A DNA stretch of 64,000 nt, taken from positions 1 through 64,000 of the forward strand of contig PXUB01000022.1 of NCBI GenBank assembly GCA_003009755.1. Direction: 5' to 3'. Within the stretch, counting starts at the first letter, position 1, and each line of letters opens with the position of its first letter. Source of the stretch: Thermoplasmatales archaeon SW_10_69_26. GTDB lineage: Archaea; Thermoplasmatota; SW-10-69-26. The position numbers and the translations under genes were made by a program. Shown here piece after piece: positions 27,329 through 36,103 of the stretch. The notes beneath the pieces were generated by a model, which saw only the letters and a list, made by a program, of their open reading frames with translations, made no database searches and was not told the DNA's origin.

Positions 27329-27339
27329 AGGGTGACCCT
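27329..27339. promoter_or_regulatory. Second palindrome upstream of the iron operon
   Basis: AGGGTGACCCT is a short palindrome sharing the GGxTGACC core with the box at 27257-27270. It may be an auxiliary iron-repressor site, or serve the divergent crotonase gene. Confidence 0.4.
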
Positions 27340-27470
27340 CACGCCCGTCGATCGCCGCCAGTGCCTCATCGCACTGCCGACGCATCCCCCCGCCTCGGCA
27401 AATATGTAACCTCTTAGCGTCGACATGTGTATCCCAGGGGTCTTGGTCGAGTGGCTCCCTGGGCATAGCG

Positions 27471-28253
27471 ATGGGCGAGACCGTCCGCACGGAGCGTCGG
27501 GGGCCGGTGCTGGAGATCGTGCTCTCACGGCCGGACAAGCGCAACGCGATCGACGGCGAGATGGCCGCCGAGCTCTTCGAGGCCTGGGCCCGCCTCGGTG
27601 ACGACGACGTCCGCGCGGGGGTGCTCGCCGCCGACGGTCCCGCCTTCTGCGCTGGCGCCGACCTCGAGGCCCTCGAGACGCTGGGTCCCGGGGACGGCTT
27701 CCAGTTGGGGGACCCCGAGCGCGAGGCGTTCGTCTCCGGCGAGGAGGGCTATTTAGGCCCGACCCGCCAACCGTTCCCGCCCGTCCCCGTGATCGCGGCC
27801 GTCCAGGGTCCAGCCCTGGCCGGCGGTCTCGAACTGACCTGCCTTTGCGATCTCCGCGTCGCGGGCGAGGAGGCGACCTTCGGCGCCACCAACCGCGAGT
27901 GGGGGGTCCCGCTCGTCGACGGCGGCAGTCAGCGACTCCCGCGCATCGTCGGCCTCGGTCGCGCGCTCGAGCTGGTGCTCACCGGCCGGGTGCTCCGGGC
28001 CGAACATGCCGCCCAGATCGGCCTCGTCAACGATCTCGTGCCCGAGGGCGGCGAGCGCACCCGGGCCGGCAAGATCGCCGACCGGATCACCCAGCTGCCC
28101 CAAGACGCGCTGCGAGCCGACCGCCGGTCGGTCTACGAGGGCATGGACCGTCCGATGGCCGACGGGTTGGAGATCGAGGCACGCAACGGGCAAGAGGTCG
28201 TCGAGGCCGAGGGCTTCGAGGCCGGCCCGCGCCGGTTCGCGCTGGACGAGTAG
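27471..28253 (+). CDS. Enoyl-CoA hydratase/isomerase (crotonase) family protein
   Basis: Cytoplasmic CoA-thioester enzyme of 260 residues. The crotonase pattern is clear: LSRPDKRNAID, the oxyanion-hole segments FCAGADLEAL and GPALAGGLELTCLCDLRVA, then ATFGATNREWG and SQRLPRIVGLGRALELVLTGR. Acidic residues at both positions expected for hydratase catalysis are present (REWG and ALELVLTG), so a hydratase role in fatty-acid or branched-chain CoA metabolism is plausible, though the exact substrate cannot be read. A TATA-like AAATATG at 27400-27406 predicts a start near 27430. It is divergent from the iron operon. Confidence 0.9.
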   Translation: MGETVRTERRGPVLEIVLSRPDKRNAIDGEMAAELFEAWARLGDDDVRAGVLAADGPAFCAGADLEALETLGPGDGFQLGDPEREAFVSGEEGYLGPTRQPFPPVPVIAAVQGPALAGGLELTCLCDLRVAGEEATFGATNREWGVPLVDGGSQRLPRIVGLGRALELVLTGRVLRAEHAAQIGLVNDLVPEGGERTRAGKIADRITQLPQDALRADRRSVYEGMDRPMADGLEIEARNGQEVVEAEGFEAGPRRFALDE

Positions 28254-28257
28254 ATCC

Positions 28258-28629
28258 TCAGATCGACTGCGCCCCCCAGCGTCCGATCAGGGCGCCGGCG
28301 AGGCAGGCGACGAGCGTGAGCGCGAGGTACCCGATCGCCCAGCCGAGGCTCCCGTCGCTGCCGAGGGCGACCGTCTCGTAGCTGAACGTGCTCATCGTCG
28401 TGAACGAGCCCAAGAACCCCACGCCCACGGCGGCGGTAGCGGCCGGCGTCACCCACTCCGTGCCGGGCTCGGTACCCAACAGCAGGCCGAGCAGGAAGCT
28501 GCCGAGCACGTTCACCGTCAACGTCCCCCAGGGCAGATCCCCGCGGGTGAGGAGCTCGCTGATCCACCAGCGGGCGAGACCGCCGCCCGCCGAACCGGTC
28601 GCAACCCAGGCTGCCACGTGCCAATCCAT
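28258..28629 (-). CDS. crcB: Fluoride channel FluC/CrcB
   Basis: Small four-helix membrane protein (123 residues) that works as an antiparallel dimer to export fluoride. Diagnostic motifs are GSAGGGLARWW near the N-terminus, GTLTVNVLGSFLLG, and the pore signature GFLGSFTTMSTFS. ATG 28629 gives the canonical length; the frame stays open further upstream but without family sequence. No second crcB copy and no convincing fluoride riboswitch is seen in the 181 bp upstream. It follows the ars operon on the same strand. Confidence 0.93.
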   Translation of the reverse strand: MDWHVAAWVATGSAGGGLARWWISELLTRGDLPWGTLTVNVLGSFLLGLLLGTEPGTEWVTPAATAAVGVGFLGSFTTMSTFSYETVALGSDGSLGWAIGYLALTLVACLAGALIGRWGAQSI

Positions 28630-28810
28630 CGTCGTCTGCCTCGTGCCCTGCGGGGTCGGGCCTCGGCCGGGCCGGCGGTTCCCTCGGCCCCATCGCCCGA
28701 CTCGTCGAGGCCGAGCAACGGCCTCAACGTTGCGGTCTCCGACGAGCTGCCCCGGTGGGTGACCGAGGCCGACACGCCCTGTCCCTGCTTCGTCGGAGGT
28801 GGCGGTCCGG

Positions 28811-29227
28811 TCAGCCGTCCTCGGCCAGGGCCTCGTGTTCGGCGAGCAGCGCGCGGACCCGCCCTCGGATCTCGTCGCGCGTCTCGCGGTACTCGTCCAG
28901 CGAGTCCGGGTGGTCGAGGCTCCAGTCCGCCACGTCGTAGGGCTCGAACACCGGCATGGCGGCTTGCCCGCAGCCCATCGTGGCGATCGCGTCGGCGGCC
29001 TCGAGGTCCTCCTCGTCCACGGGTGTGCTCGCGTGGTCGGAGAGGTCGAGGCCGATCTCATCCATGACGGTCAGGGCCTTCTCGCGGACCCGACCCAGCG
29101 GGTCGGTGCCGCCGCTGAGGCACTCGACGTGGTCGGCGCCCACCTCCTCGCAGAACGCCTGCGCCATCTGGCTGCGCGCGCTGTTGCCGACGCACGCGAA
29201 GTACAGGCGGACGGGTTCGGGGCTCAT
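28811..29227 (-). CDS. arsC: Arsenate reductase, low-molecular-weight phosphatase family
   Basis: Cytoplasmic protein of 138 residues with the P-loop C-V-G-N-S-A-R at 12-18, the Cys-x5-Arg active site of LMW-PTP-type arsenate reductases, and the later Asp-Pro region DVADWSLDHPD. Such enzymes reduce arsenate to arsenite. Thioredoxin-coupled members use two further cysteines; here only one is in the expected place (ATMGCGQAAMP) and the second is replaced, so the resolving thiol may differ. The ATG overlaps the aquaporin stop (ATGA). It is the last gene of arsR-aquaporin-arsC. Confidence 0.9.
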   Translation of the reverse strand: MSPEPVRLYFACVGNSARSQMAQAFCEEVGADHVECLSGGTDPLGRVREKALTVMDEIGLDLSDHASTPVDEEDLEAADAIATMGCGQAAMPVFEPYDVADWSLDHPDSLDEYRETRDEIRGRVRALLAEHEALAEDG

Positions 29228-29964
29228 CCGGCCACCTCCGGCTCGGTGTCGGCGGCGGTCTCGCTCGGTCGGGCCCGCGGCGTCCGCACGTCCTCGTAGT
29301 CGACCGTCCGCACAAGCTCGTAGCCGAACATCGCCGCGATCGATCCCACGACGGGGGCCGCGAGGTAGATCCACACCATCGACCAAGTGCCGGAGACGAC
29401 GGCCGGTCCGAGGGTGCGGGCCGGGTTCATGCTGCCACCGGTCAGCGGACCCGCGAAGAGGGCGCCGATCGTGACGGCCAAGCCGATCGCCAGCCCGCCG
29501 GCGGCCTCGGGCACGCGGTCGTCGGTGGCGACGGCCGCGATGACGAACGCCAGCAGCGCGGTTGCCAGCGTCTCGGCCAGCACGGCGCCGGTCACCGAGA
29601 GCTCGGCGGCCGGCACGGTGGCGCCCAGCTGCCCCACCGGCCCCACCATGACGAGGAGCGTGCCGGCCGCGGCGGTGGCCCCCGCGAGCTGGGCCCCGAT
29701 GTAGGTGGGCACCCGCCGCCAGGGGAAGTGCCCGATGGCGGCGAACCCGAGCGTGATGGCCGGGTTGAAGTGGGCGCCGCTGACGTGACCGAGCGCGTAA
29801 ACCATCACGGCGATCGTCAACCCGAAGGTCCAGGCGACGCCGACGTGGGAGACGCTCGCGCCCGCCACGAAGCCATCCGCCACGATCGCCCCGCAACCGG
29901 CGAGCACGAGCGCGAACACGCCGATCGCCTCGGCCAGCTCGGCCCGCGGGTGCCGGCCGCCCAT
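29224..29964 (-). CDS. Aquaglyceroporin of the ars operon (AqpS-like)
   Basis: MIP-family channel of 246 residues with six transmembrane helices and two NPA motifs: HFNPAITLG (NPA at 67-69) and GGSMNPARTLG (NPA at 180-182). In rhizobial ars operons an aquaglyceroporin (AqpS) replaces an arsenite pump and lets arsenite leave down its gradient after ArsC reduces arsenate. The same gene order here suggests the same job. ATG 29964 overlaps the arsR stop by 3 nt; the upstream open frame is low-complexity shadow sequence. No ArsB or Acr3 gene is nearby. Confidence 0.93.
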   Translation of the reverse strand: MGGRHPRAELAEAIGVFALVLAGCGAIVADGFVAGASVSHVGVAWTFGLTIAVMVYALGHVSGAHFNPAITLGFAAIGHFPWRRVPTYIGAQLAGATAAAGTLLVMVGPVGQLGATVPAAELSVTGAVLAETLATALLAFVIAAVATDDRVPEAAGGLAIGLAVTIGALFAGPLTGGSMNPARTLGPAVVSGTWSMVWIYLAAPVVGSIAAMFGYELVRTVDYEDVRTPRARPSETAADTEPEVAG

Positions 29965-30275
29965 CAGCAACAGCCCTCCGCGCGGCAGGCCTCGGGGTCG
30001 CTGGCTTCGATGTGGTCGACCAGCCAGGCCCCCTCCTCGAGGAGATCGGCCAGCCGAGGGTGGGCCAAGCGGTACAGCCGCCGCTTGCCCTCGCGGTCGG
30101 CGACGGCCAGCCCGCAGTCCCGCAGCTCGGCCAGGTGGTGGCTGAGGTTGCTCTGCTCCTGGTCGGTGGCGTCCGCCAGCTGGGACACCGAGGCCGGGCC
30201 CTCCCGGGCCAGGTGGTGGAGCACCGCCAGCCGGGTCCCGTCGGCGAGGCACCGATAGAATGAGGCCTCGTTCAT
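29964..30275 (-). CDS. arsR: ArsR-family metalloregulator
   Basis: Winged-helix repressor of 103 residues: FYRCLADGTRLAVLHHLAREG, then the recognition segment EQSNLSHHLAELRDCGLA and a wing DREGKRRLYRL. Cysteines at positions 9 and 54 and the C-terminal CRAEGCC cluster (three Cys) are candidate arsenite ligands, a layout unlike the CxC helix of plasmid ArsR. It is the first gene of the ars operon. An imperfect inverted repeat CATATCA...TGGTATG spans the start region (30273-30303) and may be its own operator. Confidence 0.93.
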   Translation of the reverse strand: MNEASFYRCLADGTRLAVLHHLAREGPASVSQLADATDQEQSNLSHHLAELRDCGLAVADREGKRRLYRLAHPRLADLLEEGAWLVDHIEASDPEACRAEGCC

Positions 30276-30344
30276 ATCAACGGGTATTCATTCGTCTGGT
30301 ATGAGTGTACCGGCGGGGGATCGCTCCCCGCCGGACCGGTCGGC

Positions 30345-31496
30345 CTACAGCTCGCCCAGCAGGCCCAAAAAGCGCGGGTGGTCGCGCAGGTTGGCCATCT
30401 CGTCGTCCTCGCGCAGCCGGTCGCGCAGCTCGGGGACGCGGGGGGCCAGGCGCTCGAGGGCGTCGAGGGCCTGGCTACAGCGGCCCAGGCGGGCCAGCAC
30501 GCTGGCGTGGGCGTAGGCGGCCATCGGATCGTCCTCGAGCTTGCGAGCCTGGCGCAGCTTTCGCTCGGCATCGCCGAGCCGGCCCTGCTCGTCGAGGCAA
30601 AGGCCCAGGCAAAAGCGGGCCACCTGCAGGCCCGGCGCCAGCTCGATCGCGGTCTCGAACCAGCCGATCGCCGCCTCGATCTCGCCCTCGTCGAGGGCCT
30701 GCTGGCCGGCCGTGATCACGCCCACGATCCCGCCCTCGGTCGCCGCCGCGTCCATCGTCGCCCCCCGATCACCGTCGCCGGCATCGGTGCAGGTCGTCGG
30801 CTCGGGCTCCTCGAGCTCGTCGACGGGCTCGGCCGTTTCCGGCTCGGGGTCGGGGGCCTCGGGTCGTCGCCGGGTCCGGTGGGGCTGGTGGTGGACGGCC
30901 AGCGCGAGCACGCCGATCGCACCGATCAACGCCCCCGGCACGAGGCCGGTCACGGAGGTCGGCGCGGTGGCGTCGTTGGCGGTCGCCTCGTTCGCCGAGC
31001 CGCCGGAGGACGGGTCGACGTCGTCGCCCGCCAGCGGCCGGTCCACCTCGTCCTCGGGCGCCGGCTGCTGCTCGACGGTGGCCTGGACGGCCAGGCGGGC
31101 GGCCGGCTCCTCCCGGTCGTGCGTCAGGTCCTCGACGCTCTCGTCCGCGGTCCTCGTCTCCGTGGCGTCGGAACCGCCGGCGGTGTCGTCCCTCGTCCCG
31201 GAGCTAGCGACGTCCTCGGCCGTCGACGGTTCCGGTTCGCCCGTGTCGGATCCCTCGGCCGTGGCGGCCTCGCTGCTCGTGTCCGCCGCCGATTGGGTGG
31301 GATCGTCGCCGCTTTCCCCCTCCTCGGTGGCCGCCTGCGAGCTGGCGGCGTGGGCCGGGGACCCGCGCTCGGGTCCCGGATCGGGCGGACCGTTGCCCGC
31401 CGCGTGCTCGGGCGGACCCCCCTCGGCGAGGGCGGTCGTGGCGGCGGCTCCGAACACGAGCACGAGGGACGCGACGACGAGGCAGCTTGTCCGCAT
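30345..31496 (-). CDS. Membrane-anchored TPR protein
   Basis: 383 residues. A signal peptide or N-terminal helix precedes about 150 residues of low-complexity Ala/Glu/Ser/Thr sequence, a transmembrane helix (VPGALIGAIGVLALAV), a Pro/Glu linker and a C-terminal domain with three TPR-like helix pairs (GWFETAIELAPGLQVARFCL, DAERKLRQARKLEDDP, CSQALDALERLAP). The topology, exported disordered region plus cytoplasmic TPR, resembles the envelope protein at 4502-6040. Function unknown; protein-protein contact at the membrane is likely. Confidence 0.75.
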   Translation of the reverse strand: MRTSCLVVASLVLVFGAAATTALAEGGPPEHAAGNGPPDPGPERGSPAHAASSQAATEEGESGDDPTQSAADTSSEAATAEGSDTGEPEPSTAEDVASSGTRDDTAGGSDATETRTADESVEDLTHDREEPAARLAVQATVEQQPAPEDEVDRPLAGDDVDPSSGGSANEATANDATAPTSVTGLVPGALIGAIGVLALAVHHQPHRTRRRPEAPDPEPETAEPVDELEEPEPTTCTDAGDGDRGATMDAAATEGGIVGVITAGQQALDEGEIEAAIGWFETAIELAPGLQVARFCLGLCLDEQGRLGDAERKLRQARKLEDDPMAAYAHASVLARLGRCSQALDALERLAPRVPELRDRLREDDEMANLRDHPRFLGLLGEL

Positions 31497-31699
31497 AGCG
31501 GCGACGCAGACGGTGGGAAGCGGTGGGAGGGGCCCGGCGTTGGGGTCTCGGTCCTCTCCCGCGAGCGGCCAAGGCCCAACGTGGACCTTCCCGAAGGTTG
31601 AACCGACGGTCGGCTTCGCCGGCTGGTCCTCCCGACCCCGTCGACCGGCCGAGGCCGAGGGCTTGATGAACCCGCCAGGCGTGGTCGACCGCGCCGGGC

Positions 31700-33244
31700 A
31701 TGTCGGCCGACAGCGATCGCCCCGACCCCCGACCCGCGTCGAGGTGGGCCCAGCTGCGGGCCCGCCTGGCCGGGCTTTGGGCCGGCGTCCGCCGCCGGTT
31801 CAGCGTCGACCTGCGCGCCCTCGCCGTGATGCGCATGGTGCTGGGAGCGGTGATCGTCGGCGATCTGATCCACCGCGCCCAGCACCTGCGGTTCTTCTAC
31901 ACCGACGAGGGCGTCTACCCGCTGGCGGCCTTCACCTCGACGTACGTCAAGTTCAACGACCTCTCCCTGCACGCCCTCTCCGGCGAAGCCTGGGTCCAAG
32001 CGTCCTTGTTCGTGCTCGCCGGCGCCCTCGCGGTCGCCTTCGCCCTCGGGTACCGCACCCGGTGGACCGGTCTGGCGTCCTTCGTGTTGCTGGTCTCGCT
32101 GCAGGCGCGGAACCCGCACGTGCTCAACGCCGGCGACCGCCTGCTGCGCATCCTGTTGCTCGTCGCGCTCGTCACCCCGCTGGGCGAGCGATGGTCGCTG
32201 GATGCCCTCCGCCGCGAGGACACGCGCCAGACGGTCGCGAGCCCGGCGACCGCGGCCCTGCTCGTGCAGCCGATCGTCGTCTTCACGGCCAACGCGATCC
32301 TCAAGCACCCCGGCGACCACTGGTACGCCGGCGACGGGCTGCAGATCGCGCTGGCCAACGACGCCGTGACGCTCCCCCTCGGCAAGCTCCTCGCCCGACA
32401 AGAGCTGGTGACGACCGCGCTCACCTACGGCTGGGTCGGCCTGCTCGCCGGCTCCTCCCTGCTCCTTCTGGCCACGACCGGCCGCCTGCGCGCCGCGGCC
32501 GCCCTGGCCTACGTGGGTGCGTTCGTCGGCATGATGGCCACGATGGCGGTCGGCCTGTTCCCCCTCGTGCTCGTGGCTGCGCTGGTCCCCTTCCTCACGA
32601 CGCCGGTCTGGGAGGCAGTGACCGCGAGGGTTCCCCCACGCTGGCGGGACCGGTGGCCCCCGCCGGCGCTCGTCGACCCATCGAGCAGGCCCTGGCTGAG
32701 GGACCGGCTGGCGGCTCGCCTCCCGGTGGGCGACCGAGGCCATGTACAAGGGGGCCTGGCCCGCGTCGGTCGACGCCTCTGCGCAGCCGCCGGCCTCGCC
32801 TTGTTGGCCTGGATGCTCGTGTTCAGCGGCGCCCACGTCACCGACACCGACCTGCCGGACGCGATCGACGACCCCAACCTCGACGTCCAACGATGGGGCG
32901 TGTTCGCGCCCGACCCCGCCACCGCCTACAGCTGGTACGAGACCGAAGCCCAGCTCGCCGACGGACGCTCGGTCGACGCCCACGACGGCGGTCCCCTCGG
33001 CTTCGAGCGGCCCGCGCACGCCGGGGAGGCCTTCGAGACGTTCCGCCACCGCAAGTACATGGGCCACGTCAAGGACAGCGAGGTGCTCCCCGGCCCCTAC
33101 GTGGACTGGGCCTGCCAGCACGCCCAGCAGGTCGTCGACGGCGACGTTGAGCGTGTGCGCCTGCACCGGTCCTACCAGCCCAGCCCGCTGGATGGGACCT
33201 ACGAGGACCCGACTCGGAGCGTCGTCGCCGAGCGGGCGTGCTAA
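31700..33244 (+). CDS. HTTM-domain membrane protein
   Basis: Polytopic protein of 514 residues related to the HTTM (vitamin K-dependent gamma-carboxylase-like) family. Family features: DLRALAVMRMVLGAVIVGDL in the first helix, FFYTDEGVYP, the helix with LLVSLQARNPHVLNAGDRLLR, and VFTANAILKHPGDHWYAGDGL. A soluble exported domain with WGVFAPDP and FRHRKYMGH follows the last helix. Haloarchaea and other archaea carry many such proteins; the enzymatic role is unproven. It ends overlapping by 4 nt the convergent low-GC islet. Confidence 0.88.
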   Translation: MSADSDRPDPRPASRWAQLRARLAGLWAGVRRRFSVDLRALAVMRMVLGAVIVGDLIHRAQHLRFFYTDEGVYPLAAFTSTYVKFNDLSLHALSGEAWVQASLFVLAGALAVAFALGYRTRWTGLASFVLLVSLQARNPHVLNAGDRLLRILLLVALVTPLGERWSLDALRREDTRQTVASPATAALLVQPIVVFTANAILKHPGDHWYAGDGLQIALANDAVTLPLGKLLARQELVTTALTYGWVGLLAGSSLLLLATTGRLRAAAALAYVGAFVGMMATMAVGLFPLVLVAALVPFLTTPVWEAVTARVPPRWRDRWPPPALVDPSSRPWLRDRLAARLPVGDRGHVQGGLARVGRRLCAAAGLALLAWMLVFSGAHVTDTDLPDAIDDPNLDVQRWGVFAPDPATAYSWYETEAQLADGRSVDAHDGGPLGFERPAHAGEAFETFRHRKYMGHVKDSEVLPGPYVDWACQHAQQVVDGDVERVRLHRSYQPSPLDGTYEDPTRSVVAERAC

Positions 33245-33825
33245 GTAGGACGATATTCCTCCCAGTGTTCCTCAAACTCTGCCTTCGCCTTGCGGAGCTG
33301 TTGAACGTCCCCGACCGGTTTCGTCACTGCCGCTCCCACGAGGGCCGCCGAGAGGACAACGGCATTTTCCGGGATAGCAACCTGGGAAAAGAGGATTCCG
33401 AGGGCGAAGGAGAGGATTCCCAGCCCGAGCATCCATCTCCTCAATGAGACATTCTTTTCCCTTATTGTCTCCTCCAGAGACGTTATCTCCTCCCTCGCCT
33501 GAAACTCCTCAACGAAATCACCAAGCCTTTGCGGCTCGTGGTCAATCTCGATGAGGTTAACAATCATCTCTTCTTGCCCGGCGTCTTCGAGGTCGGCTCC
33601 GTCCTCGATCTCGTTCGTGATCTTGTCGCCCCAGTCGTTGATGGTCTGACTGACATAATGGCCAAGCTGTTCGCTGACGTTGCTCCATCGCCAGTTACGG
33701 AGCGTTTCGCTACGATCACCTATCTCATTATGGTGGTTATCCACTCTGTTTTGAAAGTAAAGGAAGGAAGCGAAGCAGGCTGCCGTGAGGGTGAAAAAGA
33801 GCTGGCTTGGCAATTCTACAGACAA
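33241..33825 (-). CDS. Two-helix membrane protein of the low-GC islet
   Basis: 194 residues. An N-terminal hydrophobic segment (LFFTLTAACFASFLYF), a charged coiled-coil-like middle (about 40-125) and a hairpin of two hydrophobic stretches near the C-terminus (WMLGLGILSFALGILFS, ENAVVLSAALVGAAV). Start TTG 33825. No family recognised. It lies 9 bp after the YwgA/Panacea-like gene, in the same A/T-rich composition, so the two probably arrived and work together; a membrane-acting toxin or effector paired with that protein is a hypothesis. Confidence 0.7.
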   Translation of the reverse strand: MSVELPSQLFFTLTAACFASFLYFQNRVDNHHNEIGDRSETLRNWRWSNVSEQLGHYVSQTINDWGDKITNEIEDGADLEDAGQEEMIVNLIEIDHEPQRLGDFVEEFQAREEITSLEETIREKNVSLRRWMLGLGILSFALGILFSQVAIPENAVVLSAALVGAAVTKPVGDVQQLRKAKAEFEEHWEEYRPT

Positions 33826-33834
33826 GGGAAGTCC

Positions 33835-34323
33835 TCAGGCGAGATAATCGTCCGCGATTTCCGAGTTAGTGGCCATTGACGGGTACTCATTATAAACAAA
33901 ACTGAGTAAACTATGAAGAGATTGGGATATATGGCGATATTTCAGCCAGGTCACCATTTCCCTAACCTCGGAAGCGGTGTCTCGCCATAGCTGTCTAGCT
34001 ATATCCGTGCCTCTGTTGGTAAGCTGTATTTTCTCTACGGACTGTTCGGGTTCTTCGCCTTCAACGATGACCAACAGGCCTTTCTCAGAGAGGTCTAAGA
34101 CAGTCTGCCAAAGTTCATCCGCGTAAGGGCCGTATTTGTGGGGTCGGAAATCGAAGCCGGTCTCTCTTCCAAATTCTTCCTTTAGGTGCCGGTCTAGCAG
34201 GAAGACTGCCTTCATGAGTCGGGTCCGCCCGTAAATCCAAGTGTCGTGATCTCTCGAAGGGTTGTTGGGGGCGTAGATTAGGCGTAAGACCCATTTTTCT
34301 TCCTTCGAGAGGTTCTCTGGCAT
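33835..34323 (-). CDS. YwgA/Panacea-like protein (possible antitoxin or phage-associated regulator)
   Basis: 162 residues, soluble, with the pattern of YwgA/DUF4065-related proteins: GRTRLMKAVFLLDRHL, then FDFRPHKYGPYADELW (the KYGP motif) and LDLSEKGLLVI, LTNRGTDIARQL. Panacea-type proteins neutralise many unrelated toxins, and relatives are often linked with phages. The gene is clearly A/T-richer than all neighbours except its downstream partner. A TATA element at 34362-34367 predicts a leader of about 16 nt. Family membership is probable at superfamily level; the antitoxin role is inference. Confidence 0.75.
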   Translation of the reverse strand: MPENLSKEEKWVLRLIYAPNNPSRDHDTWIYGRTRLMKAVFLLDRHLKEEFGRETGFDFRPHKYGPYADELWQTVLDLSEKGLLVIVEGEEPEQSVEKIQLTNRGTDIARQLWRDTASEVREMVTWLKYRHISQSLHSLLSFVYNEYPSMATNSEIADDYLA

Positions 34324-34361
34324 CTCTTTTCACCACTTCGCAGGCGGGAATGACACAACTC

Positions 34362-34367
34362 TATTTA
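34362..34367 (-). promoter_or_regulatory. TATA box of the low-GC gene pair
   Basis: TAAATA on the minus strand, about 40 nt before ATG 34323. A palindromic ATTTAAAT at about 34379-34386 lies just upstream. Confidence 0.5.
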
Positions 34368-34427
34368 CCTGCTTGAGCATTTAAATTCGACGACATGGGG
34401 TGGAAGTACTGACGGCGCCATTTTAGA

Positions 34428-36074
34428 TTAGACCTCGACGACGGCCTCGCCCCGCGCCGCCTCGGCGAAGCCTTTGCCCTCGAAGAGGACGACGTCCTTC
34501 TGCACGTCGTGGAACGCGCGCGGCTTCTCGGTGTGGATCGGCACGATCCGGTCGGCCGCCATCGAGCGGTAGAACTCGGCCAGGTCGGGGCCGGCCGCGT
34601 GCCCGCTCACGTGGGTGAGGCCCGTCAACGCGCCCGGCGGACCGCCCGGCGTCTCGGGCAGATTGTGGTCGAGCCCGAAGCGATCCAGCCAGTTGCGCTG
34701 GCGGTCGATGTTGAGCGCCATCTCCTCGTTGAACGGCTCCGTGAGACACCGGATCCAGCGCGACCCCGGCGGCGGATCGACATCGATCAGGTCCTGGATC
34801 GACCAGTACGACAAGTGCAAGAGGTAGTCCTGCGGGTTCTCGCGGATGTCCGTGGCGCGCACTCCCCCCTGCAGGTGAGCCAACGGATCCCTCAGCGTCA
34901 CCTGGTCGTTGGCCTTCCAGGCGGGCTTGATCGTGTCCCGATCCCACTTCGTCTTGTAGCCGGCCTCGTGCTTGCGGCGGGTGTAGTCGCTGGGGTTGTA
35001 GCGCATCGTGCCCCGGCGCAGCAGGTAGGGCTCGACGTGATCGTAGCGCTCGGGTGAGCGCGAGGGCACGTCCTGGCGGTGGTCGAGCTGCTTGAGCAGG
35101 TAGGCCAACCGCGGGTCGACGACGAGCGTGCGGTCGGTCTTGGCGGCGACCTGCTGCATCGTGTCGAAGCGCGTGGTGTCCTTCCAGCCGAACTCGACGA
35201 CGCCGAGCCCGGGGCAGTTCTCCAGCAGTTCGGCCACGTCGCGCTCGACGCCGGCCTCGTCCTCGGCGGCCGCGTCCGTGATCCGCGTGCCCTCGGCGAG
35301 CAACAGGTCCGGCTCCAGGCCCTCGGCGTACTCGCGCAGGCGCTGGGTTCGGGTCGTCAAGCGTCCGTGGAACCGGAGATCGCCGGTGTAGAAGATGTCG
35401 GCGCCGCTCGGCGTGCGGACGTGGAAGGCGACGGCGCCCGGCACGCTGTGGTCGACCGGGACGGCCGTCACGTCGAAGGGCCCGATCGTGAACGCGGTGC
35501 CGACCGGGCACGTCTCGATCGTGCGCTCGCGCCGCTGGGTCTTGACGTCGTCGTCGCCGGGGAAGTAGGCGCCCGAGCCCAGCTGTTCGATCGAGCGCTC
35601 GCGCACCTCGACGATCTCCTCGCCGATGCCGCCCGAGCCCAGGTGGTCGATCGATTCGAGCATGCGTTGCGTCGTCGCTGTGCAGTGCACCGGGATGTCC
35701 GGGTCCAGGAACGCCATGTCGCCGAAGTGGTCCAGGTGGGCGTGCGTGAGCAACGCGCCGTGCACGAAGGGCTCGCCGGTGCGCTCCTCGTAGGCCTTGG
35801 CGCTCTCCGGCGGCTCGCTGTCGAGCTCCTCCCACGCCAGATCGACCAGATCCTGCCGGTAGAGCCCGTCGACGTCCGGCAACAGGTCGAGATCGATCAG
35901 GTCGGTGAGGATCGTCGTCGTACGCGGCTGCAGGTAGGAGTCGAAGTACGTCTTGCGCGCGCCGAAGCTCATCCCGAAGTCCAACAGGACCCGGTCGTCG
36001 CCGTCCTCGACGAGGAACTTGTTCCCGCCAATCTCGTTGAGGCCGCCGAGCAGGTGGACGCGGACGGAGGACAC
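34428..36074 (-). CDS. Beta-CASP ribonuclease, RNase J family
   Basis: Metallo-beta-lactamase fold nuclease of 548 residues, probably a 5'-to-3' exoribonuclease or endonuclease in RNA decay and processing. The zinc motif THAHLDH is at 110-116, with VDHSVPGAV and [10 protein letters not shown] giving later ligands. The beta-CASP region follows, and the C-terminal motif C segment reads [18 protein letters not shown] then [12 protein letters not shown], as in RNase J. It starts at GTG 36074, which is 26.5 nt from a CTTAAT element, so the mRNA is probably leaderless. Divergent from dcd. Confidence 0.92.
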   Translation of the reverse strand: MSSVRVHLLGGLNEIGGNKFLVEDGDDRVLLDFGMSFGARKTYFDSYLQPRTTTILTDLIDLDLLPDVDGLYRQDLVDLAWEELDSEPPESAKAYEERTGEPFVHGALLTHAHLDHFGDMAFLDPDIPVHCTATTQRMLESIDHLGSGGIGEEIVEVRERSIEQLGSGAYFPGDDDVKTQRRERTIETCPVGTAFTIGPFDVTAVPVDHSVPGAVAFHVRTPSGADIFYTGDLRFHGRLTTRTQRLREYAEGLEPDLLLAEGTRITDAAAEDEAGVERDVAELLENCPGLGVVEFGWKDTTRFDTMQQVAAKTDRTLVVDPRLAYLLKQLDHRQDVPSRSPERYDHVEPYLLRRGTMRYNPSDYTRRKHEAGYKTKWDRDTIKPAWKANDQVTLRDPLAHLQGGVRATDIRENPQDYLLHLSYWSIQDLIDVDPPPGSRWIRCLTEPFNEEMALNIDRQRNWLDRFGLDHNLPETPGGPPGALTGLTHVSGHAAGPDLAEFYRSMAADRIVPIHTEKPRAFHDVQKDVVLFEGKGFAEAARGEAVVEV

Positions 36075-36097
36075 GGTCGACCAACGCCTCGCTCGGG

Positions 36098-36103
36098 ATT
36101 AAG
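36098..36103 (-). promoter_or_regulatory. TATA-like element of the RNase J gene
   Basis: CTTAAT (minus strand) centred 26.5 nt upstream of GTG 36074, the same spacing as at trmY, btuF-like, dcd and purA genes. Confidence 0.6.

Noticed and set aside
28630-28710. Fluoride riboswitch upstream of crcB
   Set aside because: The minus strand contains GGGCGATGGGGCC, close to the crcB-motif start, but the matching 3' strand of the first stem and the GATGGCC partner are missing, so the pseudoknot cannot form.
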